Assembly (NCBI RefSeq): GCF_000069785.1
Contig: NC_010528.1
Location: 3,326,001 to 3,390,000, forward strand
Direction: 5' to 3'
Source of the DNA: Cupriavidus taiwanensis LMG 19424
GTDB taxonomy: Bacteria > Pseudomonadota > Gammaproteobacteria > Burkholderiales > Burkholderiaceae
Length of the DNA: 64,000 nt
Both the position numbers and the translations under genes were made by a program. The notes beneath the pieces are model-generated. The model had not been told where the DNA came from, made no database searches, and saw only the letters and a program-made list of their open reading frames with translations. Below, in pieces: positions 8,751 through 18,474 of this stretch; within the stretch, counting starts at the first letter, position 1, and each line of letters begins with the position of its first letter.

Positions 8751-9461
8751 TCAGTGCTCGGCCGGCTCCGGCTTGTTGCGGCCCAGTTCCACGCCAAGCT
8801 GCTTGAGCTTGCGATACAGGTGGGTACGCTCCAGTCCGGTCTTCTCGGCCACGCGCGTCATGCTGCCGTGTTCGCGCAGCAGGTGGTATTCGAAATAGGC
8901 GCGCTCGAACAGGTCGCGCGCTTCGCGCAGCGGCATGTCGAACGAGAACTGCATCTCGGCTTCGGGCACGCGCGCCGGGCTGCCGTTGGGTGCGGCTTCG
9001 GCAGTGGCCTCGGGCGTGGGGGCGGCGGTGCCGGGTTCCGCCGTTGGCGCGGTGGCGGGTGCGGCGGCGGCCGTGGCGCTGCTGCGCGGGCGTTCGATGC
9101 CACGGGCCAGGCCCTGCTCCACCGCGGACAGCAGCTTCTGCAGCGCGATCGGCTTTTCCAGGAAATTGAGCGCGCCGATCTTGGTGGCCTCGACCGCGGT
9201 GTCGATGGTGGCGTGGCCCGACATCATGATGACGGGCATGGTCAGCTGTCCCTGCGCGGACCACTCCTTGAGCAGCGTCACGCCATCGGTATCGGGCATC
9301 CAGATATCGAGCAGCACGAGATCGGGCGTGCCCGCCGCACGGTAATCGCGCGCCTGTTGCGCGTTTTCCGCGAGTTCGACCACATGGCCTTCGTCGCTGA
9401 GGATCTCCGAGAGCAGCTCCCGGATTCCCATTTCGTCATCGACTACGAGGATGGTTGCCAT
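8751..9461 (-). CDS. NtrX-like response regulator lacking the AAA+ domain
   Basis: Response regulator of 236 residues. Residues 1-120 are a receiver domain (ILVVDDE; phospho-acceptor Asp52 in LLDIWMPDTDG; Lys in FLEKPI). Residues ~125-165 are an Ala/Pro/Thr-rich linker. The last ~60 residues are a Fis-type helix-turn-helix (SMTRVAEKTGLERTHLYRKL). The sigma-54-interacting AAA+ domain found between these parts in classical NtrX is absent. It is encoded directly downstream of the NtrY-type kinase, with a 52-base gap, and is almost certainly its partner. The start is the ATG giving MATILVVDDE. Confidence 0.88.
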   Translation of the reverse strand: MATILVVDDEMGIRELLSEILSDEGHVVELAENAQQARDYRAAGTPDLVLLDIWMPDTDGVTLLKEWSAQGQLTMPVIMMSGHATIDTAVEATKIGALNFLEKPIALQKLLSAVEQGLARGIERPRSSATAAAAPATAPTAEPGTAAPTPEATAEAAPNGSPARVPEAEMQFSFDMPLREARDLFERAYFEYHLLREHGSMTRVAEKTGLERTHLYRKLKQLGVELGRNKPEPAEH

Positions 9462-9513
9462 ACTTCCCCTCTTAACCCCACCGCAGCGTTCCGGGACCGG
9501 ACGCCAATGTTGA

Positions 9514-11946
9514 CTATGCCAGTTTAACGAACAGGATCGAGATCTGCGCACCGACGATCTCGGCACCTTCCATGCGATTGCGCAGTTCGATGCGCGCGCC
9601 GTGTTCGTCAATGATCTTCTTTACCATCGCGAGCCCGAGACCGGTGCCCTTGGCTTTGGTGGTCACATAAGGCTCGAACGCACGGCTCAGGATGCGTGGT
9701 GCAAAACCGGGACCATTGTCCGCAATGGTGAGCTTGACGGCCTGCCGGTTCTCGCCGGCAGAATCTTTGTATTCTACAGTCTCGGTGTGCAGAGTGATAT
9801 GGGGCGCCGCCCTACCGGCCGCGACGTTCTCCGCGGCAGCGTCCTGCGCGTTCTGCAGCAGGTTGTGGATGACCTGGCGCAGTTGCGTGGGGTCGCCCTT
9901 GATCTCGGGCAGCGCACTGCCCAGCGTCGGATGGATCACCGGGTGCTCGTGCACCGCCGGATCGTCGATGCCATACAGGTGCAGCACCTCGGCCACCAGG
10001 CTGTTCAGTTGCAGCGATTGCAGCACCGCGGGCGGCGTGCGCGCGTAGTCGCGGAAATCATCGACCATGCGCTTCATCGCGGCCACCTGGTTGACGATGG
10101 TGGCGGCGCCGCGCTTGAGCACGTCGGCATCGGTGCCCTCGAGCTTGGGCGAGAGCTTCATCTGCAGGCGCTCGGCCGAGAGCTGGATCGGCGTGAGCGG
10201 ATTCTTGATCTCGTGCGCCAGGCGCCGTGCCACCTCGCCCCACGCCACCGAGCGTTGAGCGGAAATCACATCGGAGATATCGTCGAAGACGATCACATAG
10301 CCGGGCTCGTCACGCTCGCCGCCGGGCAGGCGTGCGCCGCGCACCAGCAGCGTCAGCGGCTGCTCCTCGCCCTGCGGCAGTTCGATCTGCTTCTGCCAGT
10401 GCTCGGCGCCGCCCAGCACCTCGCTGGTGTTCTGGTCCGAGAAGGCCTGGCGCACGATCTCGGCGAACGGCCCCATGCCGGGAATCTGCTCCATCGGCAG
10501 GCCCATCACCGCGCCGAACGGCTGGCGGAAAATGCGCTCGGCGCCCGGGTTGGCGGTGATCAGCACGAAGCGGCGGTCGAACACCAGCACGCCCGCCGTG
10601 AGGTTCTGCAGCACGCTCTCGAGGTAGGCCTTCGATTGCTCCAGCGCGGCGCGGTTTTCTTCCACCGCCAGCCGCGCCTCGGCCAGCTGGCGCGTCATCT
10701 GGTTGAACTGCTGCGTCAGCATGCCCAGTTCATCGCGGCTTTTGAGCTCGCGCTTGGGCGACAGGTCGCCCTCGGCCACTTCCTTGGTCCCCTGCAGCAG
10801 CATCAGCAGCGGCCGCGCCAGCTGCCCGCCGAGCAGCAGCGCCAGCATCACCGCGATGAACACCGCCAGGAACAGCGTCAGCGTCAGCGTGCCGATATAC
10901 ATCTTGCGCAGGCCGGTGCGGCCCAGCGCCTTCTCCTGGTATTCCTGGTACGCGCGCTGGACCTCGTCGGCATTGCGCGCCAGGACGGCCGGCACCGGGT
11001 GCAGCACCTGCAGGTAGCGCTCTTCGCGCACGGTCTCGCCGACCAGGCCGAAGCCGCTCGATGGAGAATCTTCCGGGCTGCGTTCCACCGACAGGCCCGA
11101 GCCGGCCCAGCGCGACGGCCGGGACAGCGCACGCGGGGCACTGGCGGCGCTGACCGTATCCTGTGCCGGTCCGGGTGCAGCGCCCAGCGGAATGATGACG
11201 CGCAGGCGATACAGGTGGCTGCTGTCGACGCGCTCGGACGCCTGGGCCACGTCGCTGGACGGATCGGTGCCACCCTCGACCGCGGCATAGCCGCCCGCCA
11301 GCCGCGCCTGTTCCGCCAGCACGCCCGAAGGCAGGTCCGGCACCAGCGAGGCATAGTTGCTGGAAGCGGATGCCAGCACGCGCCCGCTGCCGGTGAAGAT
11401 CGCGGCTTCCTGCACGCCGTACTGCTCGCGCAGCCGGTTCAGCTGCAGCGAGGTGGCCACGCCGGAAGCGCCGGCCAGCTGCTCGGACATCAGCCGCGCC
11501 TTGCCTTGCAGGTCGGCCAGCGCGCTGTCGATGGTGGAGCGCCCCAGGTTCAGTCCGGCCTCGAGCGCGGTTTCCACGCGCACGTCGAACCAGGACTCGA
11601 TGCTGCGCGAGACAAACTGCAGCGATACCAGGTAGATCAGCACGCCGGGCAGCACGCCCACCACGCCGAAGAACACCGCGAGCTTGCTCATCAGCCGCGT
11701 GCCGAACTTGCCGCGGCGATAGCGCAGCCACAGCGTGACCGCGAGCGCGCCGACGGTCAGCACCAGCAGCGCGCCGATCACCAGGTTCACCTTGAACAGC
11801 AGCGTGAAATAGCGATCGAAGAATTCGGTATTGGCCGATGCGCCCGCCAGCAGGCCCACCAGCACCAGGGCCAGGAAGACGATGATGCCGGCCACGACGC
11901 GGTACAGCACGCGCCGGAACCGGCTGTCCCACAACGGGTTGCTCAT
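9514..11946 (-). CDS. ntrY: NtrY-type membrane sensor histidine kinase
   Basis: Integral-membrane kinase of 810 residues. Three or four N-terminal helices (residues ~12-110) precede a large periplasmic sensory region to about residue 345. Then come a transmembrane helix, HAMP, PAS (VLVFDRRFVLITANPGAERIF), a HisKA helix with the phosphorylated His in RLAHEIKNPLTP, and a HATPase_c domain (NLLQNAQDA; DNGPGFAP; GTGLGLAMVKKI). This is the full NtrY order. The first codons overlap the end of the DUF4390 gene by four bases, so the genes are translationally coupled. A role in nitrogen, redox or envelope sensing is possible; the signal is not evident. Confidence 0.92.
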   Translation of the reverse strand: MSNPLWDSRFRRVLYRVVAGIIVFLALVLVGLLAGASANTEFFDRYFTLLFKVNLVIGALLVLTVGALAVTLWLRYRRGKFGTRLMSKLAVFFGVVGVLPGVLIYLVSLQFVSRSIESWFDVRVETALEAGLNLGRSTIDSALADLQGKARLMSEQLAGASGVATSLQLNRLREQYGVQEAAIFTGSGRVLASASSNYASLVPDLPSGVLAEQARLAGGYAAVEGGTDPSSDVAQASERVDSSHLYRLRVIIPLGAAPGPAQDTVSAASAPRALSRPSRWAGSGLSVERSPEDSPSSGFGLVGETVREERYLQVLHPVPAVLARNADEVQRAYQEYQEKALGRTGLRKMYIGTLTLTLFLAVFIAVMLALLLGGQLARPLLMLLQGTKEVAEGDLSPKRELKSRDELGMLTQQFNQMTRQLAEARLAVEENRAALEQSKAYLESVLQNLTAGVLVFDRRFVLITANPGAERIFRQPFGAVMGLPMEQIPGMGPFAEIVRQAFSDQNTSEVLGGAEHWQKQIELPQGEEQPLTLLVRGARLPGGERDEPGYVIVFDDISDVISAQRSVAWGEVARRLAHEIKNPLTPIQLSAERLQMKLSPKLEGTDADVLKRGAATIVNQVAAMKRMVDDFRDYARTPPAVLQSLQLNSLVAEVLHLYGIDDPAVHEHPVIHPTLGSALPEIKGDPTQLRQVIHNLLQNAQDAAAENVAAGRAAPHITLHTETVEYKDSAGENRQAVKLTIADNGPGFAPRILSRAFEPYVTTKAKGTGLGLAMVKKIIDEHGARIELRNRMEGAEIVGAQISILFVKLA

Positions 11947-12818
11947 GGCTGGCTCGGCGCGGGCTGCGCCAGCGTCGCCGGCGACAGCGCGAACGACGCG
12001 GTCTGCAGATACAGGCCGCGTCCTTCCATCAGGCCGCGCTCGTTGGCCGCCGCAGGCGCCGATGCCGGAGCCGGTGCGGGCATGGGCACGGTCGGCGAGG
12101 CCGGCAACGCAGGCAATGCCGGTGGCGGTGCCGGCGGCTGCGGCGCGGGCGCGGGCGGCGCGTTCAGGTCGGTCGGCACGGTATAGGTGAAGCGCCGCCA
12201 GTCGGACGCCAGGTTCCAGTCGCGTGTGTTGACGGCGTTGATCTGGAACGGCTTGGGCAACTGCGACAGGTCAAGCCGCATGCGCACCTCGGCGTTGTAG
12301 GTCTCGCCGGGCTTGACCGCGCTGCGCTCGAACACGCGCCAGCCGCGCACGCGCTGGATAAACTGCAGCGCGCTCTTCAGGCGTGTGAACGGCAGCTGCA
12401 GGCCGCCGGTGGAGATGCGGTACTGGCGCGTCAGCGGCTGGTACGACAAGCGCACGCTGCGGGTGGTGTTGACCGGCTTGTCGTCGAACCAGTACCAGCG
12501 CGAGCGCGACAGCTGGAAGTCGACCGCGAAATACAGCGAGATGCCCTTGTGCAGCGCGTCCTCGAGTGCGGGCGGCAGGTCGAAGTCGAAGCTCGCGGCA
12601 AGCTCGAAGCCGCCGTCCTGGTATTCGACGCGGGCCTCGGTGGCCTCGATGACCTGCGCCTGCGCTGCGCGGGGCAGCCACAGCGCGGCGGCCAGCGCCA
12701 GAAGCAGCGCCAGTGCCCAGCGCGCCAGCGGGGTGCGCCGGCCGGGCACGGAATCCGCGCCGGTGTCGGCGCGGAGGTCTTCAACGCGAAAGCCTGACAG
12801 GCGCGGCGTGCTCGGCAT
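11943..12818 (-). CDS. DUF4390 exported protein
   Basis: A 291-residue exported protein, family DUF4390, function unknown. After a basic leader comes a hydrophobic signal segment (LARWALALLLALAAALWLP) with likely cleavage after AQA. The central part has the family pattern: VEYQDGGFELAASFDFDLPP, FQLSRSRWYWFDDKPVNTT, YQPLTRQYRISTGG and NLASDWRRFTY. The last ~80 residues are a Pro/Ala-rich tail. It sits between rsmB and ntrY in one transcriptional unit, a conserved beta-proteobacterial arrangement, which suggests a periplasmic partner of the kinase (inference). Confidence 0.85.
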   Translation of the reverse strand: MPSTPRLSGFRVEDLRADTGADSVPGRRTPLARWALALLLALAAALWLPRAAQAQVIEATEARVEYQDGGFELAASFDFDLPPALEDALHKGISLYFAVDFQLSRSRWYWFDDKPVNTTRSVRLSYQPLTRQYRISTGGLQLPFTRLKSALQFIQRVRGWRVFERSAVKPGETYNAEVRMRLDLSQLPKPFQINAVNTRDWNLASDWRRFTYTVPTDLNAPPAPAPQPPAPPPALPALPASPTVPMPAPAPASAPAAANERGLMEGRGLYLQTASFALSPATLAQPAPSQP

Positions 12819-12827
12819 CGGATCAGA

Positions 12828-14261
12828 TCAGGCGCGTTTCTGGAAGCGGGCGTAGAAGAAGCCATCGTGATCGGATGGCAGGCTGGTACCGTCGGTGCTG
12901 CTGTCAAGGGTGGCCTTGTCACCGTCCGCGCCCGCGGCAAGCGTTGCATGGGTGCCGGGCAGCAGCTGTCCCGGCGCCTGCAATCGTATCGCATCTGCCA
13001 GTTGCTCACCAAACCAGCGCGCCTGCTCCTCGCCCTCCGTTGGAAAAATAGAACAGGTGACATAGACCAGGATGCCGCCCGGCTTGAGCAGGGGCCACAG
13101 CTGCGAGACGATGCGGCGCTGCTCGGTGATGAGCCTGGCGATATCGGTTTCGCGGCGCAGCCAGCGGATGTCCGGATGGCGCCGCACGATGCCCGAGGCC
13201 GAGCACGGCACGTCGGCGAGGATGCGGTCGAAGGGTTGCCCGTCCCACCAGTCGGCGGGCCGGCTGGCATCGCCGACCACGATCTTTGCCGACTTGCCCA
13301 GGCGCGCCAGGTTCTCGCCGATGCGGGTGGCGCGCTGCGGGTCGCTCTCGACCGCGGTCACTTCGATATCGGCCAGCTCCAGCAGATGCCCGGTCTTGCC
13401 GCCGGGCGCCGCGCAGGCATCGAGCACGCGCATGCCGTCGGCCACTTCGAGCAGCGGCGCGGCGAGTTGCGCGCCGGCATCCTGCACCGACACCACGCCT
13501 TCGGCAAAGCCCGGCAGCTGGTTCACCGGCACCGCGCGCACCAGGCGTACGGCCTGCGGACCGACCACGTGCCCCGCCAGGCCGGCGTTGGCCAGGTCGG
13601 TGCGGTATTGCGGCACGGACACGCGCGCGGTGTTGACGCGTACCGTCATCGGCGGCCGCACGTTGGCGCTGGCGGCCAGCGCCATCCACTGGTCGGGGTA
13701 GGCCTCGCGCAGCAGGCGCAGCCACCACGGCGGCAGGTTCCAGCGCGCCTGCTCGTCGCGGTTGACCTCGGCCAGCAGCGCCTTGCGCTCGCGCAGGAAC
13801 CGACGCAGCACCGCGTTGACCAGTCCGCGTGCGTGCGCGGTCTTGGGTTCGGAGGCGGCCGCGCTCACGGCCTGGTCGACCACCGTGAAGGTGCTGTAGC
13901 CCGGACGGCCGGCGTCGGCCTCGTGGCGCGCCGCGTCGGCGCCGTCGTGGCGGTCGCGCGGACCGGGCCCATGTTCCAGCAACAGCGCCAGCGCCACCGC
14001 CAGCAGCGAATCGACCTGTGCACCGGGCGGCCGCGTTACCAGCTTCGTCACCAGCGCACGCGCGGTGCCGAACTGGCGCATGGTGCGGTAGGCGATGTCC
14101 TGCAGCGCGCCGCGGGTGGCGGCATCGCGCACGCGGTCCAGCTTCAGTTGCGCGGCGGCGTCCTCGATCGCCTGGGGCAAGGCGGTGCCTTCGCTGACGG
14201 CGCGCACCGCGGTGGCGGCACCAAGCATCTGGAAGGCAAGCGAATCGGGTGGCAGGCGCAT
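12828..14261 (-). CDS. rsmB: 16S rRNA (cytosine-967 C5) methyltransferase
   Basis: SAM-dependent rRNA methyltransferase, about 477 residues. An N-terminal NusB-like helical domain (QDIAYRTMRQFGTARAL) precedes the Rossmann methyltransferase domain. The SAM loop is VLDACAAPGGKTGHLLEL; the two catalytic cysteines lie in DVPCSASG and VTCSIFP, the NOL1/NOP2/Sun signature. I prefer the ATG at MRLPPDSLAF; a TTG 66 bases upstream is also open. There is an internal insertion (roughly residues 95-120, GPRDRHDGADAARHEAD). The gene is the first of the rsmB-DUF4390-ntrYX unit. Confidence 0.93.
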   Translation of the reverse strand: MRLPPDSLAFQMLGAATAVRAVSEGTALPQAIEDAAAQLKLDRVRDAATRGALQDIAYRTMRQFGTARALVTKLVTRPPGAQVDSLLAVALALLLEHGPGPRDRHDGADAARHEADAGRPGYSTFTVVDQAVSAAASEPKTAHARGLVNAVLRRFLRERKALLAEVNRDEQARWNLPPWWLRLLREAYPDQWMALAASANVRPPMTVRVNTARVSVPQYRTDLANAGLAGHVVGPQAVRLVRAVPVNQLPGFAEGVVSVQDAGAQLAAPLLEVADGMRVLDACAAPGGKTGHLLELADIEVTAVESDPQRATRIGENLARLGKSAKIVVGDASRPADWWDGQPFDRILADVPCSASGIVRRHPDIRWLRRETDIARLITEQRRIVSQLWPLLKPGGILVYVTCSIFPTEGEEQARWFGEQLADAIRLQAPGQLLPGTHATLAAGADGDKATLDSSTDGTSLPSDHDGFFYARFQKRA

Positions 14262-14325
14262 ATCGGTCAGGCGGCGGATCAGGCAGCAGGTAAGGCGTGA
14301 ATCGGGAAGGCGCGCGGCACGGGCC

Positions 14326-14360
14326 AAAAAAAGCCCGCCGGTCCACGCGGAACAGCGGGC
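14326..14360 (-). terminator. Terminator of htpX
   Basis: Stem GCCCGC (14333-14338) / GCGGGC (14355-14360) with the loop between, followed on the minus strand by seven T residues (14326-14332). It lies 42 bases after the htpX stop. Confidence 0.75.
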
Positions 14361-14402
14361 AGTTTACCTTGTGACGGGGCCGCGCCCCGGATTTCCGGTG
14401 GC

Positions 14403-15263
14403 TCAGGCCGGGTAGGTGCCGGTCTGGGCCATCTGCATCAGGCGCGCGATGCGCTCCTCGGTGGCCGGGTGGGTCGAGAACAGGTTGGCGATGCCGCCGC
14501 CGGACAGCGGATTCATGATCATCATCTGCGCCGTGGCCGGATGTTCCTCGGCCGCCTGGAACGGAATGCCCTGCGCGTAGCGGTGGATCTTGTCGAGCGC
14601 GCTGGCCAGCGCCTGCGGGTCGCCGCAGATCTCGGCGCCGCCGCGGTCGGCTTCGAATTCGCGCGCGCGCGAGATCGCCATCTGGATCAGCGAGGCCGCC
14701 AGCGGCGCCAGGATGGCCACGGCAATGCTGGCGATCGGGTTGGTGCGGTTGCCGTTTTCATCGCGGCCTCCGAAGAACATCGCCATATTGGCCAGTGCCG
14801 AGATCGCGCCGGCCATGGTCGCGGCAATGGTCGAGGTCAGGATGTCGCGGTGGCGCACGTGGGCCAGCTCATGCGCCATCACGCCGCGCAGCTCGCGCTC
14901 GGACAGCACCCGCAGGATGCCGGTGGTGGCCGCCACCGCGGCATGCTCCGGGTTGCGGCCGGTGGCAAAGGCGTTGGGCGCGTCTTCATTGATCAGGTAG
15001 ACGCGCGGCATCGGCAGGCCGGCGCGCTGCGCCAGGTCCTGCACCATGCCGTAGAACTGCGGCGCGCTGCCGGCATCGACTTCCTGCGCGTTGTACATGC
15101 GCAGGACCATCTTGTCCGAGAACCAGTAGGAGAAGAAGTTCATGCCCAGCGCGATCAGCAGCGCGAACATCATGCCGCTGCGCCCGCCGATCATGCCGCC
15201 GATGACGATGAACAGCGCCGTGATGGCCGCCATCAGCATGAAGGTCTTGACCCAGTTGAACAT
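14403..15263 (-). CDS. htpX: Membrane zinc metalloprotease HtpX
   Basis: Inner-membrane M48 protease of 286 residues that degrades misfolded membrane proteins. Two N-terminal helices (residues ~5-50) precede the zinc motif HELAH at 131-135, followed by two more hydrophobic stretches (150-200) and the third ligand region [12 protein letters not shown]. The [15 protein letters not shown] segment is typical of HtpX. Length matches the E. coli family. It is apparently monocistronic with its own terminator. Confidence 0.95.
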   Translation of the reverse strand: MFNWVKTFMLMAAITALFIVIGGMIGGRSGMMFALLIALGMNFFSYWFSDKMVLRMYNAQEVDAGSAPQFYGMVQDLAQRAGLPMPRVYLINEDAPNAFATGRNPEHAAVAATTGILRVLSERELRGVMAHELAHVRHRDILTSTIAATMAGAISALANMAMFFGGRDENGNRTNPIASIAVAILAPLAASLIQMAISRAREFEADRGGAEICGDPQALASALDKIHRYAQGIPFQAAEEHPATAQMMIMNPLSGGGIANLFSTHPATEERIARLMQMAQTGTYPA

Positions 15264-15451
15264 TGCGGTGACTCCGTGTAATCGCTTCCGGTGACGCGCC
15301 TCAGGCAGAAAAGCGGGCGCGATGCCCGTTAGATAGGGGCCGATCGCGGAAAATTCAACGGCCGTTCCACGGCGTGCCCCATGTTGCGCCGGGCGCGCGC
15401 ACGGGGCGCTGTGCGCGGCACTTCAAGCGTCATGTGCGGCAAAGGGCCTGC

Positions 15452-16465
15452 TCAAGCCGCCGCGCCTCCGTTCCCGGGCACCACGCAGCGCGTGCCCGGC
15501 GGCAGCGGCAAGGCTTGCAGGAACTGCTGCGCCGGCTGGCGACGGCCGCCCGGCTTCTGCAGCTCGGTAACCTGCAGCGCGCTGCCCTCGCCGCAGGCGA
15601 TCAGGATGCCGGCGGCATCGGCGGCCAGCACCGTGCCGGGCGGATGCGGCAGGCTGCTGGCCGCCGCCAGCGGCACGGCCTGCCAGCACTTGATCACGGT
15701 GTCGCCCACCTGCACGGTGGCGCCCGGAAATGGATTGAAGGCGCGCACCTGGTTGGCCAGCTCGGCGGCCGGGCGGCGCAGGTCCAGCGGCGCTTCGTCC
15801 TTGGCGATCTTCTCGGCGTAGGTGACGCCTTGCTCCGGTTGCGGCGTGGCCGGCAGCGGCCGGCCGGTATCCAGTTGCCGCAGCGCGTCGACGATCATGC
15901 GCGCGCCGAGCGCGGCCAGGGTGTCGTGCAGCGTGCCGGTGGTGTCGTCCGCGCCGATCGGCACCGCCTCGCGCGTGAGCATGTCGCCGGTGTCCAGGCC
16001 CTCGTCCATCTGCATCAGCGTGATGCCGGTCTCGGCGTCGCCCGCCTCGATGGCGCGGTGGATGGGCGCCGCGCCGCGCCAGCGCGGCAGCAGCGAGCCG
16101 TGGATATTCAGGCAGCCCAGCCGCGGCAGCGCCAGCACCTCGGCCGGCAGGATCAGGCCGTAGGCCGCCACCACCATGACATCCGGCGCGATGCCGGCAA
16201 GGGTGTCGATGGCCGCGGCGGCTTCTTCCGGATACTTGCCCTGGCGGCGCAGCGAACGCGGCTGCAGCACCGGCGCCAGGCCATTGGCGACGGCGAACTG
16301 CTTTACCGGGCTGGCCTGCAGCTGCATGCCGCGGCCGGCGGGCCGATCGGGCTGGGTCAGCACGGCGACCACCGGAAATCCGGCGGCGTGGATGGCTTCC
16401 AGCGCGACGCGCGCAAACTCGGGCGTGCCGGCAAAGGCGACACGCAAGGGGCTGGCTTGGGACAT
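15452..16465 (-). CDS. fmt: Methionyl-tRNA formyltransferase
   Basis: Formylates initiator Met-tRNA using 10-formyl-tetrahydrofolate; 337 residues. The formyl-transferase core has [12 protein letters not shown] near the start, and the catalytic set Asn120, His122 ([17 protein letters not shown]) and Asp158 ([10 protein letters not shown]). A C-terminal OB-like domain follows. Start MSQASPLR is chosen over an upstream in-frame ATG because it gives the usual N-terminus. It lies 3' of def in the same direction, the common def-fmt pairing, with a 22-bp palindrome in between. Confidence 0.95.
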   Translation of the reverse strand: MSQASPLRVAFAGTPEFARVALEAIHAAGFPVVAVLTQPDRPAGRGMQLQASPVKQFAVANGLAPVLQPRSLRRQGKYPEEAAAAIDTLAGIAPDVMVVAAYGLILPAEVLALPRLGCLNIHGSLLPRWRGAAPIHRAIEAGDAETGITLMQMDEGLDTGDMLTREAVPIGADDTTGTLHDTLAALGARMIVDALRQLDTGRPLPATPQPEQGVTYAEKIAKDEAPLDLRRPAAELANQVRAFNPFPGATVQVGDTVIKCWQAVPLAAASSLPHPPGTVLAADAAGILIACGEGSALQVTELQKPGGRRQPAQQFLQALPLPPGTRCVVPGNGGAAA

Positions 16466-16490
16466 GGCAGGTTCCGTGGCCTGAAATGGC

Positions 16491-16512
16491 ACCGGCCGCT
16501 ATAGCGGCCGGT
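16491..16512. repeat. Perfect 22-bp palindrome between def and fmt
   Basis: ACCGGCCG, six central bases CTATAG, then CGGCCGGT. It is perfectly self-complementary across 22 bases and lies 26 bases upstream of the fmt start. There is no T tract, so it looks less like a terminator than an operator or an RNA hairpin in the def-fmt transcript. Confidence 0.6.
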
Positions 16513-16618
16513 ATCGTGGTTCTTCGGAAGTCATAAAGATAACAGACCCCGCGCCGATGCCGCACGCGGGTGGCCGGAATCCGGCGGGCTGTTACATCTT
16601 TATTGCCGCGGCTGCGGC

Positions 16619-17125
16619 TTACATGCGGGCGCGTTCGCGCTTCTGCAGCTTGCTCTTGATGCGGTTGAGCTTGAGCGGCGACAGGTATTCGACGAAGACC
16701 TTGCCGCGCAGATGATCGATCTCATGCTGGATGCAGACCGCCAGCAGGTCGTCGGCCTCGAGTTCGAAGCTCTCGCCCTTCTCGTTGAGCGCGCGCACGC
16801 GCACGCGGTCGGGGCGCTCGACCCGGTCATAGACCTCGGGCACCGACAGGCAGCCCTCTTCCCACACCTTGCGGTTGTCGCTGGCCCAGACGATCTCCGG
16901 GTTGATGAAGACCTGGAGCTGGTCGCGCGTTTCCGAGACGTCGATCACCACCACCTGCTCGTGCACGTTGACCTGGGTCGCGGCCAGGCCGATGCCGGGC
17001 GCTTCGTACATGGTTTCCGCCATGTCCTTGACCAGCTGGCGGATGCGGTCGTCCACCGCGGCCACGGGTTTGGCAACGGTGTGCAGGCGGGGATCGGGGT
17101 AGGTCAGGATGTCGAGTTTTGCCAT
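16619..17125 (-). CDS. def: Peptide deformylase
   Basis: Iron/zinc hydrolase that removes the N-formyl group from nascent proteins, 168 residues. All three family motifs are present: GIGLAATQ (44-51), EGCLS (90-94, metal ligand Cys) and QHEIDH (133-138, two His ligands and catalytic Glu). [14 protein letters not shown] is the usual start. It faces the LysM-protein gene divergently and precedes fmt on the same strand. Confidence 0.97.
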   Translation of the reverse strand: MAKLDILTYPDPRLHTVAKPVAAVDDRIRQLVKDMAETMYEAPGIGLAATQVNVHEQVVVIDVSETRDQLQVFINPEIVWASDNRKVWEEGCLSVPEVYDRVERPDRVRVRALNEKGESFELEADDLLAVCIQHEIDHLRGKVFVEYLSPLKLNRIKSKLQKRERARM

Positions 17126-17285
17126 GATGCTGGGGCGCAACGCCGGCTGCTGCCGGCAACCGGGCCGCGTTGCGGCGACGGATGTTTACATGCAGAATCG
17201 GGGCGCAAGTACAAAAATTCAAGGCGCGCCGCAACAGGCACGCTCTCCCGGGTCAATCCGGCCGAACCTCCGGCCGGTCAGGAAA

Positions 17286-18467
17286 ATGCGCGATCTTACC
17301 AAAGAACACCAGGCGGCGTCGGGCCGCAGGCTGCACGCGTTCATCCCCAGATTTGCCTATCCATGCCTGAGTGCCGCGGCCTTCACCGCCGCGGCCGCGC
17401 TGCCGGCCGCGGCGGCGGACCTGACGGTCACGGCCGCCCAGCAGGCCGAGGCCCAGCGCACCGCCCGGCAGGGCATTCCCGTGGCCGACCTCGCCCCGAA
17501 TGCACCCTCGCAATATTCGGTGCGTGCCGGCGACACGCTATGGGGCATTTCCGGCCGCTTCCTGCGCCAGCCGTGGCGCTGGCCCGAGCTGTGGGGCATG
17601 AACCGGCAGCAGATCCGCAATCCGCACCTGATCTACCCGGGCCAGATCCTGTACCTGATCCAGCGCGACGGGCGTGCCTGGCTGTCGACCGCGCCGGGTG
17701 GCAGCGACACCGTGCGCCTGTCGCCGCAGATGCGCAGCGGCGCCGCCGACGGCGCCGCCATCCTGAGCATCCCGGCCGCCGATATCGAGCCCTTCCTGAT
17801 CCGCCCGCTGGTGGTTGACCAGGACACGCTCGATACCTCGGCGCGCATCGTGGCGGTGTCGGAATCGCGCGTCATCCTGGGCCGCGACGACACCGGCTAT
17901 GCGCGCGGCATTCCCGCGGACGCGCCGCCGGGCAGCGACTGGCAGGCCTACCGCCCGCTCACCCCGGTGCGCGATCCCGTGACACAGGCCGTGCTTGGCT
18001 ACGAGGCCGAATATGAAGGCAACGTGCGCCTGGCGCGCGGCGCGCAGGGCCCGGACGCGGTCTCGACCATGCAGGTCACGCAGGCCCGGCAAGAGATGGG
18101 CGTTGGCACGCTGCTGATGCCGCAGCCAGCGCGTGAAGCCCTGCGCTACGTGCCGCATGCGTCCGATGCGCAGCTCGACGGACGCGTCGCCAAGGTCTAT
18201 GGCGGGGTGGAGTTCGGTGGCGCCAGGCAGGTGGTGGTGCTCAACCTTGGCAGCCAGGCGGGCGTGGAACCGGGCCACGTGCTGGCCCTGTCGCGCGCCG
18301 GCGAAACCGTGACCGACAAGACCGACGGCAACCGCCCCATCCGCCTGCCCGACGAGCGCTACGGACTGGCCTTCGTCTTCCGCGTGTTTCCCGGCGTCTC
18401 GTATGCGCTGGTCACCGACGCATCCAACGTGATCGCGGTCGGCGACCGCGCCGCCTCGCCGCGCTGA
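17286..18467 (+). CDS. Exported LysM-domain protein
   Basis: An envelope protein of 393 residues with a peptidoglycan-binding LysM domain. After a basic leader (MRDLTKEHQAASGRRLH) comes a hydrophobic signal segment, with likely cleavage after AAA near residue 40. The LysM motif is at ~residues 75-125: YSVRAGDTLWGISGRFLRQP, then PHLIYPGQILYL. The remaining ~270 residues are a family-typical C-terminal region (VYGGVEFGGARQVVVLNLG, ADRAASPR-like end). The start is chosen because longer frames would lack a signal peptide at the N-terminus. It is followed after seven bases by dprA, so the two are likely co-transcribed; this def/LysM/dprA order is common in beta-proteobacteria. Confidence 0.88.
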   Translation: MRDLTKEHQAASGRRLHAFIPRFAYPCLSAAAFTAAAALPAAAADLTVTAAQQAEAQRTARQGIPVADLAPNAPSQYSVRAGDTLWGISGRFLRQPWRWPELWGMNRQQIRNPHLIYPGQILYLIQRDGRAWLSTAPGGSDTVRLSPQMRSGAADGAAILSIPAADIEPFLIRPLVVDQDTLDTSARIVAVSESRVILGRDDTGYARGIPADAPPGSDWQAYRPLTPVRDPVTQAVLGYEAEYEGNVRLARGAQGPDAVSTMQVTQARQEMGVGTLLMPQPAREALRYVPHASDAQLDGRVAKVYGGVEFGGARQVVVLNLGSQAGVEPGHVLALSRAGETVTDKTDGNRPIRLPDERYGLAFVFRVFPGVSYALVTDASNVIAVGDRAASPR

Positions 18468-18474
18468 GCCGGCC

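Noticed and set aside
9601..12186. Long open frame (~860 codons) antisense to ntrY
   Set aside because: It mirrors the GC-biased third positions of the real kinase gene, has a His/Arg/Gln-rich translation without any domain, and no ribosome-binding site.
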